Assembly (NCBI GenBank): GCA_951813065.1
Contig: CATOTH010000008.1
Span: 248,001-312,000, forward strand
Source of the DNA: an uncultured Bryobacterales bacterium
GTDB lineage: Bacteria > Acidobacteriota > Terriglobia > Bryobacterales > UBA6623
DNA: 64,000 nucleotides
Direction of reading: 5' to 3'
The notes beneath the pieces were generated by a model that did no database searches, was not told the DNA's origin, and was given only the letters and a program-made list of their open reading frames with translations. The position numbers and the translations under genes are program-made. Shown piece after piece: positions 46,018 through 53,227 of this stretch (position 1 is the first letter of the stretch; every line of letters begins with the position of its first letter).

Positions 46018-48433
46018 CTGCCGTTTACACACAAATCATGGTGATCGCATCTTCTGATACAGTTTGCTGGCTTTATTCAGGCGACGAGCGCGTTCGATGG
46101 CTTGCCTAATTGCCGCCAGGCGTATGTAGCCTTCCCACATGACCTTGTGGCCCGGGTGGGCATAGCGCTTGCGTTTGAAGTTGAGATACCCGCCCAGCAT
46201 CGCCAGTGTCAGCACCGCCCGTCCGAGATTGTCCGGCGGTGCTTGCCGACGATCCTTGGCGAAATCCTCCAACGCCGCGATCTCGATCTCCGAGAAGAAC
46301 GTCTCCGGCGGCAGTTCCGGCGTGTCCCGCCCCATCAGCGTCATCGCCGCCAGACGCCACGCGATCACCGCGTTGATCGTCACCGCCCGCTCGATCCGCT
46401 CCCCCCGCCGATGCCCCAGGTACTCCACCTTGCAGCCCGACTTCAGCACCCGGTGCCAGTCCTCGATCCGCCACCGCAGCCGGTACCACTCCAGCATCCG
46501 CTCCGCGTCCTGCCGCGTCTGTACCGGCAAACTCGTCAGCAGGAACCACTCCAGCCGTGCCACCCCCTCCGGCGCGTTCTCCTCCCGCACGTGCACCACG
46601 TTCAGCGGCACCGCGGCCCCCTGCCGGTCCGGATCCCGCAACTGCACCGCCTGCCATCTCAGATCCACCTCCGCCACGCGTTCCTCGCGCGCCGGCCGGC
46701 CCGGCTGCCCGCGGCTCGACCGCCGCGCGCTCTGCCGCGCCACGTGAATCTCCAAACGCCCCTGCGCGGCCTCCTGCCGCACCGCCTCGAACAGCTTCGG
46801 CACCCCCTTGCCCAACACCCGGTCGTGCTGCGCCCGCACCAGCAGGTCCACCGTCCCCAACCGCCGCTGCTCGGCGAAGATCGCGTACACGTCCCCTTCC
46901 CGGTCCAGCACCGCTACCGGCCGCACCCCTTGTAACTGCTCCGCCAGTTCCGCACACTCCCGCAACCCCCGGATCCAGCGCATCGTCTTGCGCTCCTCCA
47001 GCGGCTTGCCCTGCTCCGCCTGCCCGTCCGGGGCCTCGTACTGGATCTGCGGCACCCCCAACGGGATCCCCTCCCCGTTGACCACCAGCGTCGAGTGCAT
47101 GTGGATCCCCAGCGTCCCCGCCGAGCCCTTGTTCTTGCTGATCAGGCCCAGTCCCACGCAGCCCGGATGCTCCGCGAAATTCAGGTCCGTCCCGTCCTGG
47201 ATGCACAGCACTGCCGACTGGCCCTGCATGCGCTGCAGCGTGCGCTCCCGGTGCGGCGCCAGGATGTGCTCCGGCGTCACCTCCGAATCCGCCGGCTGGT
47301 CGATCATCCGGTAGTAGCCCCGCACTGCCGCCAAGTCCTTCTGCGCCGCTCCGGGAAACGACTTGGTGGGCGCTGCCGCCTGGATCTCCACGCTCTGCAC
47401 CAGCCTCCGAGTCAAGCGTACATCGCCCAGCGGCGCGGTCCCGAACTCGTTGTGCGCCCACTCGCCGGAGGCCAGGCCCGCCCCCAGTGCCAGCGCCGGC
47501 ACGCCCGGCGCTGGCAGGCCCAGTTGCGCGCGCCAGTTGCGCGCCAGCGGATACAGCCAGATGGCCTTCACGTCCACCTGCGTGCCGGCGGCCGCCAAGC
47601 GGCCCCGCCCGGCGGTCACGCCGATGCGCTGCCAGTTGGCGGCCGCCAGCGAGGTGCCCGCTTGGTCTTGAGAGACAAAGGTTTCCACCAGCAGGGGGCG
47701 GTAGCCGTAGCGCCGCAGGCAGTCGTCGGGCAGCCGGCGCAGGGCCAGCGAGAGGGCCTTGGAGGCGAGATTGCGGCAGGCGGCGGAGGGTCGGATCAGG
47801 AAGCGGCTCAGGCCGAGCACGCGATGCAGGTGGCGCGAGCGGGTGGCGGGGTCCCAGCCGATGAAGGCGTCGCGGGCGGCCAGCGTGAGAGCGGCCGCGG
47901 CAAAGCCGAGCGCACCGAGCACGCCATGTTCGCAGACCAGCAGGTAGCGCAACTGGGCCCCGGCGTGGAGGACAGCTCCGCGGGGATGCTCGCGGGCGAT
48001 GAGTTCGTTCCAGACGCGGCGCTGGTGCTCGTCGCGGACCGCGACGAGTTGCAGGTCGCGCACCCGGTCGACCCGGGCGGGCAGGCCGACGGGCGGGGGC
48101 ACGGGACGGTCCAGGCGGCGCGGGCGGCCACGCTGGCGGTTGTGCCGGGGCGCGGGCAAGTCGATCTGGCGGGCGGCTGCGAGAGCGCGCAAGGCCTGCA
48201 TGCAACTGGCGACCTGCGGCTTGCCGTGGGCATCGAGGAATCCGAACCGGGCGCAGACCTGCCGGCCAATTTCGGTGCGGCTGGCGTCGCCCGCGTCGGC
48301 CACGAGTTTGCGGACCTGGATCAGCGCAGGGCCCCGCGCCAATGTGGTCGGGATCCGATGTTGCTCATACATGCTCCAGAAATGGCACAGAGCGATGTCA
48401 AAAGTCAAGTGTCAACTTGTGTGGCATCGGCAG
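46018..48433. mobile_element. IS4/Tn5-type insertion sequence with DruA-fused transposase (2,416 bp)
   Basis: The ends are CTGCCG at the left (46018) and its complement CGGCAG at the right (48428-48433). Beyond these six bases the ends match imperfectly, about 15 of the first 19 positions. An exact 8-bp direct repeat, CCCGCACC, flanks it at 46010-46017 and 48434-48441. IS4 relatives usually give 9-12 bp, so the precise ends could be off by a base. The transposase fills the element. Confidence 0.75.
46036..48372 (-). CDS. Tn5-like transposase with N-terminal DruA-like (DUF4338) domain
   Basis: 778 residues from the ATG at 48372, which has GGAG six bases upstream; a TTG at 48408 is the longer option. 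Residues about 90-300 show the DUF4338/DruA pattern (ELIAREHPRGAV, LRYLLVCEHGVLGALGFAAA, RDAFIGWDPATR, YGYRPLLVETFV, AAANWQRIGVTAGRGRL). The rest is a Tn5-type transposase: EWAHNEFGTAPLGDVRLTRR, CIQDGTDLNF (first Asp), AVLDREGDVYAIFAEQ (second Asp), LEWYRLRWRIEDWHRVLKSG (Glu). All three catalytic acids are present. DruA is the hallmark protein of Druantia defence, but DUF4338 domains are also fused to transposases. Confidence 0.9.
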   Translation of the reverse strand: MYEQHRIPTTLARGPALIQVRKLVADAGDASRTEIGRQVCARFGFLDAHGKPQVASCMQALRALAAARQIDLPAPRHNRQRGRPRRLDRPVPPPVGLPARVDRVRDLQLVAVRDEHQRRVWNELIAREHPRGAVLHAGAQLRYLLVCEHGVLGALGFAAAALTLAARDAFIGWDPATRSRHLHRVLGLSRFLIRPSAACRNLASKALSLALRRLPDDCLRRYGYRPLLVETFVSQDQAGTSLAAANWQRIGVTAGRGRLAAAGTQVDVKAIWLYPLARNWRAQLGLPAPGVPALALGAGLASGEWAHNEFGTAPLGDVRLTRRLVQSVEIQAAAPTKSFPGAAQKDLAAVRGYYRMIDQPADSEVTPEHILAPHRERTLQRMQGQSAVLCIQDGTDLNFAEHPGCVGLGLISKNKGSAGTLGIHMHSTLVVNGEGIPLGVPQIQYEAPDGQAEQGKPLEERKTMRWIRGLRECAELAEQLQGVRPVAVLDREGDVYAIFAEQRRLGTVDLLVRAQHDRVLGKGVPKLFEAVRQEAAQGRLEIHVARQSARRSSRGQPGRPAREERVAEVDLRWQAVQLRDPDRQGAAVPLNVVHVREENAPEGVARLEWFLLTSLPVQTRQDAERMLEWYRLRWRIEDWHRVLKSGCKVEYLGHRRGERIERAVTINAVIAWRLAAMTLMGRDTPELPPETFFSEIEIAALEDFAKDRRQAPPDNLGRAVLTLAMLGGYLNFKRKRYAHPGHKVMWEGYIRLAAIRQAIERARRLNKASKLYQKMRSP

Positions 48434-48441
48434 CCCGCACC
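48434..48441 (+). repeat. Target-site duplication of the IS4-type element, right copy
   Basis: CCCGCACC, matching 46010-46017 exactly and abutting the right end CGGCAG. Confidence 0.65.
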
Positions 48442-48539
48442 TTGGCCGACACAAGCGTCCGCGCGACTGCGGACGTCGGTGCGGGGCCTCCTTGTCTCCG
48501 CCCCCTCGGGTGAGCAACCTCTGCCTATCAAGCTATTAG

Positions 48540-48993
48540 GCGTCCACCAACACGAGGCCACTCCAAAGTGAAGATCGACAGGCTGCGCCACCCCCAAAAA
48601 GTGCAGGCCGCAGTTGCGCAGCTTGACCCCCGTCGAGATGATGATCTCGTCGCGCGCGAGGCGCATCTTCTCAAGGACCTTCGCGTTGACGATCGTGCGG
48701 CGGGCGTTCCGCCGGTCCTTCGACTTCCCGCCGGTGGCGTGGACGGGAACGATTTGGCCGTCCGCTTTGGAGACGAAGCGCTGGATGACGTAGCGGTCGT
48801 CCTCAAGAGCGCCGCCGACGAAGCGGGTCAAGAAAGTTTGCGCGTCGCCGCGCGGGTTAGGGTCGCCTCCGTCGTGCCGTGCTCCGTCGACGGGCGGGAA
48901 CGGCGGCAGCAACCCTCTCCGAGCCGCTGGCCGCCGCACCCGCTTCCGGCCAAACCTCCTCTCTCGACGGCGCGGGGCTATTGGGGGAAGCAT
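48540..48993 (-). other. Unidentified coding remnant
   Basis: One minus-strand frame (48412-48993) contains a protein-like core: LTRFVGGALEDDRYVIQRFV, then RRTIVNAKVLEKMRLARDEI and VKLRNCGLHFLG. The start is not family-like and the end runs into the IS4-type element, so it may be the broken relic of a gene. I recognise no family. Confidence 0.35.
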
Positions 48994-49177
48994 CTACGTG
49001 GCGGTCGCATTGACGCCTATACGCATACGGAGAGGCGGCGCACGATCGCTGCCAATGTTCATCAGCAGGCTGGCGCCTGCACGAAGCAAGACCATCGGAA
49101 GCAGCGAGGGCCGATTGACAAAGGTCGTACTTACCACTCTAGAATACGTATGGCGATAGGTGTTCGCGGGTTCAGAA

Positions 49178-49476
49178 TTGCAGACGTTTAAGACCAAGGC
49201 GTTCGCCCGTTTCGGCGATCGCGAGGGACTGGAGGACTCCACGCTGTGCGAGGCTGTCCTCCGCGCGGAGGGGCTTGGGTGGATGCCGATTTGAGCGGCG
49301 GAGTCATCAAGCAGCGCATTGCCCGCAAGGGTGGCGGCCGGTCCGGCGGGTTCCGCACCATCGCGCTGTTTCGGCGGGCCGAGCTTGCGTTCTTCGTGTA
49401 CGGAATCGCGAAAAGCGGCCGAGAGAATCTGCGCCGGGACGAACTGGAGACGTTCCGGCTGCTGGCCGACGAGTAA
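49178..49476 (+). pseudogene. HigB/RelE-type toxin, frameshifted and truncated
   Basis: From a TTG at 49178 the frame reads LQTFKTKAFARFGDREGLED and then TLCEAVLRAEGLGW before an early stop. After a one-base shift near 49260 the other frame reads VDADLSGGVIKQRIARKG, SGGFRTIALFRR, AFFVYGIAKS and stops at TAA (49474). Further in frame is LALDGTGLSAAQAV, so the TAA is also a lesion. Intact relatives of this HigB/DUF1044-type toxin are read in one frame. Confidence 0.7.
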
Positions 49477-49543
49477 CTGGCGCTGGACGGGACAGGCCTC
49501 TCGGCGGCGCAGGCAGTTGGAGCGATAGTCAAGATGAAATGGG

Positions 49544-49861
49544 ATGACCAAGCGATACAACAGTGAGGTGCTGGCGGCAGGGCATGAGGCGGCGCTGGGA
49601 CTCGCCGGGGCCGGTTTCATGTCGAAGCGGACCATGCGGGCGTTCGACGAGATGTGCCTCACGCCGGTCAAGGAGATGGCGCCAGAGGATATACGCGCTT
49701 TTCGGCTTCGCGAGAACGCGAGTCAGGCGGTGTTCGCGTGCCATCTCAACGTGACGTCGGGGCTGGTGAGCCAGTGGGAGCGCGGCGAGAAGCGGCCGCG
49801 CGGCGCATCACTGAAGATCCTGACGCTCGTAGCAAAGAACGGCCTGGGCGCAGTAGCGTGA
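49544..49861 (+). CDS. HigA-like helix-turn-helix antitoxin
   Basis: 105 residues. The C-terminal XRE-type helix-turn-helix (about residues 45-100) reads APEDIRAFRLRENASQAVFA and then LNVTSGLVSQWERGEKRPRG. This is the NadS/HigA layout in which an N-terminal segment precedes the helix-turn-helix. It follows the broken HigB by about 70 bp in the usual toxin-first order and is intact, so it may persist as a DNA-binding regulator. Confidence 0.85.
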   Translation: MTKRYNSEVLAAGHEAALGLAGAGFMSKRTMRAFDEMCLTPVKEMAPEDIRAFRLRENASQAVFACHLNVTSGLVSQWERGEKRPRGASLKILTLVAKNGLGAVA

Positions 49862-50136
49862 CAGCGCGCATCATCACTACATCGTGCCGCATCATGTTGG
49901 GACGCCGCAGAGTGTGGGTCCAGCGCGATCTTCCCTCCATCACGGTCACCCAGATGAGCCTCGACCTCGCGGGCAAGCCGAACGTGCGTGTCATCCTTAA
50001 GCGGATCTGCGAGGAGGGCTGCGACGAAGCAGAGAAAGGGAACTAGGTCGCAAAGTGTCGACGTTGGGAGCGAGCAAGATCGGAACAAATATCGGGAACG
50101 GATCGCCGATGATGGGCTTGATGCGGGAGCAAACCC

Positions 50137-51171
50137 ATGTCTCTGAATGAAAACTTACAAAGGGCTAGGCGGGAAAAGAACGACGAGTTCTACACGCAGC
50201 TTTCCGACATCGAGAACGAGCTCCGCCACTACATCGGGCACTTCTCCGGCAAGGTTGTGTATTGCAATTGCGACGACCCCCGCGTCTCCAACTTCTTTCA
50301 TTACTTTTCGTATAACTTCGAGCGCTTGGGCCTGAAAAAGCTCATCACCGCGTGCTACAGGAACCAGCAATTCGACATGTTCAGCCGTCACGATTCGGAG
50401 CGGGCAATATGGCTCGAATACAAGAGAAACGCGAAGGGCAGCAGGGTGCCCGACGTTGGGGATATTGGAATCCGTGAGTTTAAATGGGACGGGGATTTCC
50501 GCAGCGCAGAATGCATCGAGCTTCTGAAGCAGGCGGACATCGTGGTGACCAATCCGCCGTTTTCGCTTTTCCGAGAATACGTCGCCCAACTGGTGCAGTA
50601 CGGCAAGAAGTTCCTGATTATCGGGGGCCAGAACGCAATCACCTATAAGGAGATTTTCCGACTAATCAAAGAAAACCGGGTATGGCTTGGGTATGGCTTC
50701 AGGAATGGAGACGCATATTTCAAGGTGGCAGACGTTGAACGCTATGAACGGAAGTCGTACTTCGACCCAGCAACCGGACTCGTCAAATTCCGAAATGTCT
50801 GCTGGTTCACAAATCTTGACCATGCCAAGCGCCATGAGGAATTGATTCTCTACAAGCGGTACTCGCCCGAGGAATACCCGGCCTACGACAACTACGATGC
50901 GATCAATGTGGACAAGATTGCCGAAATCCCGATGGACTGGGACGGGGCGATGGGGGTACCGATCACATTTCTGGACAAGCACAACCCGGAACAGTTCCAA
51001 GTCTTGGGAATAACAGACAGGGACAACAACTCCGGCCTGAAGACCAGAGAGTATACGTCGGCAGATGTGCCCAACCCAAGCGATCTGAATAGAAGGGGTG
51101 TTATAAGGGTTGGGGGCGAGTATAAGCCCACCTATGTACGCCTTCTGGTTAGAAGAGTGCCGTCGCAATGA
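50137..51171 (+). CDS. EcoRI-type adenine-specific DNA methyltransferase
   Basis: 344 residues. The MT_EcoRI family shows NDEFYTQLSDIENELRHY (15-32), the SAM-side YCNCDDPR (42-49) and catalytic NPPF (139-142, in IVVTNPPFSLFREYV), then YGKKFLIIGGQNA and GYGFRNGD. It methylates the amino group of adenine in a short target. Unlike EcoRI, the partner here is a DUF262-HNH protein, whose start overlaps this stop as ATGA. The methylase should protect host DNA. Motifs are all intact. Confidence 0.92.
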   Translation: MSLNENLQRARREKNDEFYTQLSDIENELRHYIGHFSGKVVYCNCDDPRVSNFFHYFSYNFERLGLKKLITACYRNQQFDMFSRHDSERAIWLEYKRNAKGSRVPDVGDIGIREFKWDGDFRSAECIELLKQADIVVTNPPFSLFREYVAQLVQYGKKFLIIGGQNAITYKEIFRLIKENRVWLGYGFRNGDAYFKVADVERYERKSYFDPATGLVKFRNVCWFTNLDHAKRHEELILYKRYSPEEYPAYDNYDAINVDKIAEIPMDWDGAMGVPITFLDKHNPEQFQVLGITDRDNNSGLKTREYTSADVPNPSDLNRRGVIRVGGEYKPTYVRLLVRRVPSQ

Positions 51172-52262
51172 ACATTGACCTGAAGAAAATCACAGTCCGA
51201 GACCTTGTGGACGAGTACCATGACGACGGCGAAGGCGGCGTGCGTGGCTACGGCGGAAAGCTCGACATCCGCCCACCGTTTCAGCGCGAGTTCGTCTATA
51301 GAGACAAGCAGCGCGATGCAGTGATCGAGACGATCAACAAGGGCTTTCCGCTCAATGTGATGTATTGGGCCGTGCGCCAGGACGGAACGTATGAGGTCAT
51401 CGATGGCCAGCAGCGCACGATCTCAGCCGCGCAGTACGTGGAAGGCGACTATTCCCTTGACGGGCGGTATTTCCACAACCTGCAAGACGACGAGCAGGAG
51501 AGGATTCTCAATTACCCGTTGCAAGTTTATGTCTGTGAGGGGAGCGCCAGCGAGAAGCTGGATTGGTTCAGGATCATCAATATCGCGGGCGAAAGACTGA
51601 CCCGCCAGGAGCTGCGGAACGCTGTCTATGCTGGCCCGTGGGTGTCCGACGCAAAGCGGTATTTCAGCCGGAAGGGGGCTGCGTGCCCGGCTTACGCAAT
51701 CGGCCGTCGGTATTTGAATGGGAGGACGGAACGCCAAGAGTACCTCGAAACCGCAATCCAATGGATCAAGGACGAAGGCAAAACGGTCGAGGAGTACATG
51801 GCCACGCATCAGCACGACAAGACCGCAACGGCATTGTGGAGTCACTTCCAGTCTGTAATCAACCGGGTGGAAGCGGTTTTTCCCAAGTACCGCAAGCAAA
51901 TGAAAGGAGTGGATTGGGGCGGGCTTTACGGGCAACTCAAGGACGAGAGCCTAGATCCCGAAGGACTTGAAGCCGACGCTGTCCGCCTGATGATCGACGA
52001 CGATGTGACGAAGAAGGCGGGCATCTACCCATATCTCCTTACTGGCGAGGAAAAGCATCTCAATATCCGGGCCTTCTCCGATGCCATGAAGCAGAAGGCG
52101 TTCGAGATTCATAACGGTAATTGCAGGTCATGCGCGAAGGCGTTTGAGATGTCGGAAATGGAGGCCGACCACATCACCCCGTGGTCCGAGGGTGGCAAGA
52201 CAATCGAACAGAACTGTCAAATGCTGTGTAAGCATTGCAATCGCAGGAAATCCAACAAGTGA
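51168..52262 (+). CDS. DUF262-HNH nuclease, likely restriction partner
   Basis: 364 residues, overlapping the methyltransferase by four bases. The N-terminal DUF262 (ParB-fold) domain has PFQREFVY (37-44) and the DGQQR nucleotide-binding motif (79-83), followed by a helical middle. The C-terminal HNH domain (about 319-364) holds CRSCAKAFEMSEMEADHITP and EQNCQMLCKHCNRRKSN, with two Cys pairs and the catalytic His. DUF262-HNH proteins include GmrSD-, SspE- and BrxU-like nucleases that cut modified or unmodified DNA. Pairing with an EcoRI-type methylase suggests cleavage of unmethylated DNA (inference). Confidence 0.88.
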   Translation: MNIDLKKITVRDLVDEYHDDGEGGVRGYGGKLDIRPPFQREFVYRDKQRDAVIETINKGFPLNVMYWAVRQDGTYEVIDGQQRTISAAQYVEGDYSLDGRYFHNLQDDEQERILNYPLQVYVCEGSASEKLDWFRIINIAGERLTRQELRNAVYAGPWVSDAKRYFSRKGAACPAYAIGRRYLNGRTERQEYLETAIQWIKDEGKTVEEYMATHQHDKTATALWSHFQSVINRVEAVFPKYRKQMKGVDWGGLYGQLKDESLDPEGLEADAVRLMIDDDVTKKAGIYPYLLTGEEKHLNIRAFSDAMKQKAFEIHNGNCRSCAKAFEMSEMEADHITPWSEGGKTIEQNCQMLCKHCNRRKSNK

Positions 52263-52294
52263 GCACACAGGGGTAGGAGAAGACAGGCCGCAAC

Positions 52295-52684
52295 CTAGTG
52301 TGTATCCCGGTAATAACGTTTAACATTGGGAGGGGTCTCGGGCTCCCTGCTGCTCCAGAGGCTCTCGCGCCCGCTGGATCTTGGCCAGCATCTCCTTCCC
52401 GTCCGGACGGTCGCTTCCGGAATCGAGCGCTTGGTGCCACGGCCGGGCTGGTCGGCCAGGCCGGCCAGCCCCTCCCGATCGAACCGCTGCGACCATTTGT
52501 GGACGCAGGGGACGCTCACGCCGAGTTGGCGGGCCGCTTGGCGTAGCGAACAGCCGTCGGCCCGCAACAGCACGATGCGCGCCCGCAGGCAGTCCCTCTG
52601 GGACGTGGTCGGCGCCCGCACGCGCTGCTCCAGCACCCGCCGCTCCTCGGCTGTCAGTTCGACCACTGCAACAGGCTTGGCCAT
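52295..52684 (-). pseudogene. IS630-family transposase N-terminal fragment
   Basis: From the ATG at 52684, VVELTAEERRVLEQRVRAP followed by RARIVLLRADGCSLRQAARQ and LGVSVPCVHKWSQRFDREGL is the helix-turn-helix start of an IS630 transposase (GLADQPGRGTKRS next). Homology breaks after SIPEATV, and the catalytic DDE domain is missing. The upstream leader with AAAATTTTTCAC may be the original IS end. Confidence 0.8.
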
Positions 52685-52834
52685 GCCGAATTCCCTTACG
52701 AGGGAGTCTAGCAAAGGGTGGCCTATTGTGAAAAATTTTGCCGGGAGAAACACTAGAATCTGAGAAAGGCCGCCCGGAGGTCGAGATCATCAGGCCGGAA
52801 CATCAGTCAAGCGTTGCCGATTTGGAGGAGGACA

Positions 52835-52927
52835 ATGCACATTGACGCTACATTTGAGGTGGCGGATCAGGCAATGACCAAGGCGGTTCGGGTCAAGTAC
52901 GTCGAGTGCGCCAAATCTCGCGGCTAG
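52835..52927 (+). CDS. Very short ORF with strong ribosome site
   Basis: 30 codons behind GGAGGAGGAC. It reads MHIDATFEVADQAMTKAVRV and then ends. It may be the start of a gene truncated by rearrangement. No family. Confidence 0.25.
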   Translation: MHIDATFEVADQAMTKAVRVKYVECAKSRG

Positions 52928-52947
52928 ATTCGACACTTCACTATATA

Positions 52948-53160
52948 CTACCCATCCATGCCCGGTCCCAGGACGTGATCCAAGGTTACGCCGCCGCTCA
53001 GATAGTCGCCCACCAGATGGTCGCGACCCATGTCATAGTCAGGGCTCCGAAAGCTTCGCCATGCCTTGAGCCGGGAAGGGAAGCACGCCCAGTCATCCAA
53101 CTGTTGTTTAAGGGGAATCTGCAGCTCTTCTCTTATCTTGGCCGTCAATGCCTCGACCAA
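52948..53160 (-). CDS. Possible small third gene downstream of the STAND gene
   Basis: 70 residues from a TTG at 53160; the frame is open further up, to the 3' end of the STAND gene (ITPEPTAKEDLLAYHRG just before the start). Text: VEALTAKIREELQIPLKQQL and LKAWRSFRSPDYDMGRDHLV. It looks protein-like, but I recognise no family. It could be a separate gene, or the original C-terminus of the STAND protein lost by a frameshift near 53230. Confidence 0.35.
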   Translation of the reverse strand: MVEALTAKIREELQIPLKQQLDDWACFPSRLKAWRSFRSPDYDMGRDHLVGDYLSGGVTLDHVLGPGMDG

Positions 53161-53227
53161 GCCTCTGTGATAGGCAAGAAGATCTTCCTTCGCGGTTGGC
53201 TCGGGTGTGATGGTCGTTTGCGTACAG

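Noticed and set aside
46106-48205. Long minus-strand frame overlapping the transposase
   Set aside because: It is a Gly/Ala/Arg-rich shadow of the GC-rich transposase gene in another frame.
49894-50046. 50-residue ORF after higA
   Set aside because: No ribosome site or family; it may be chance.
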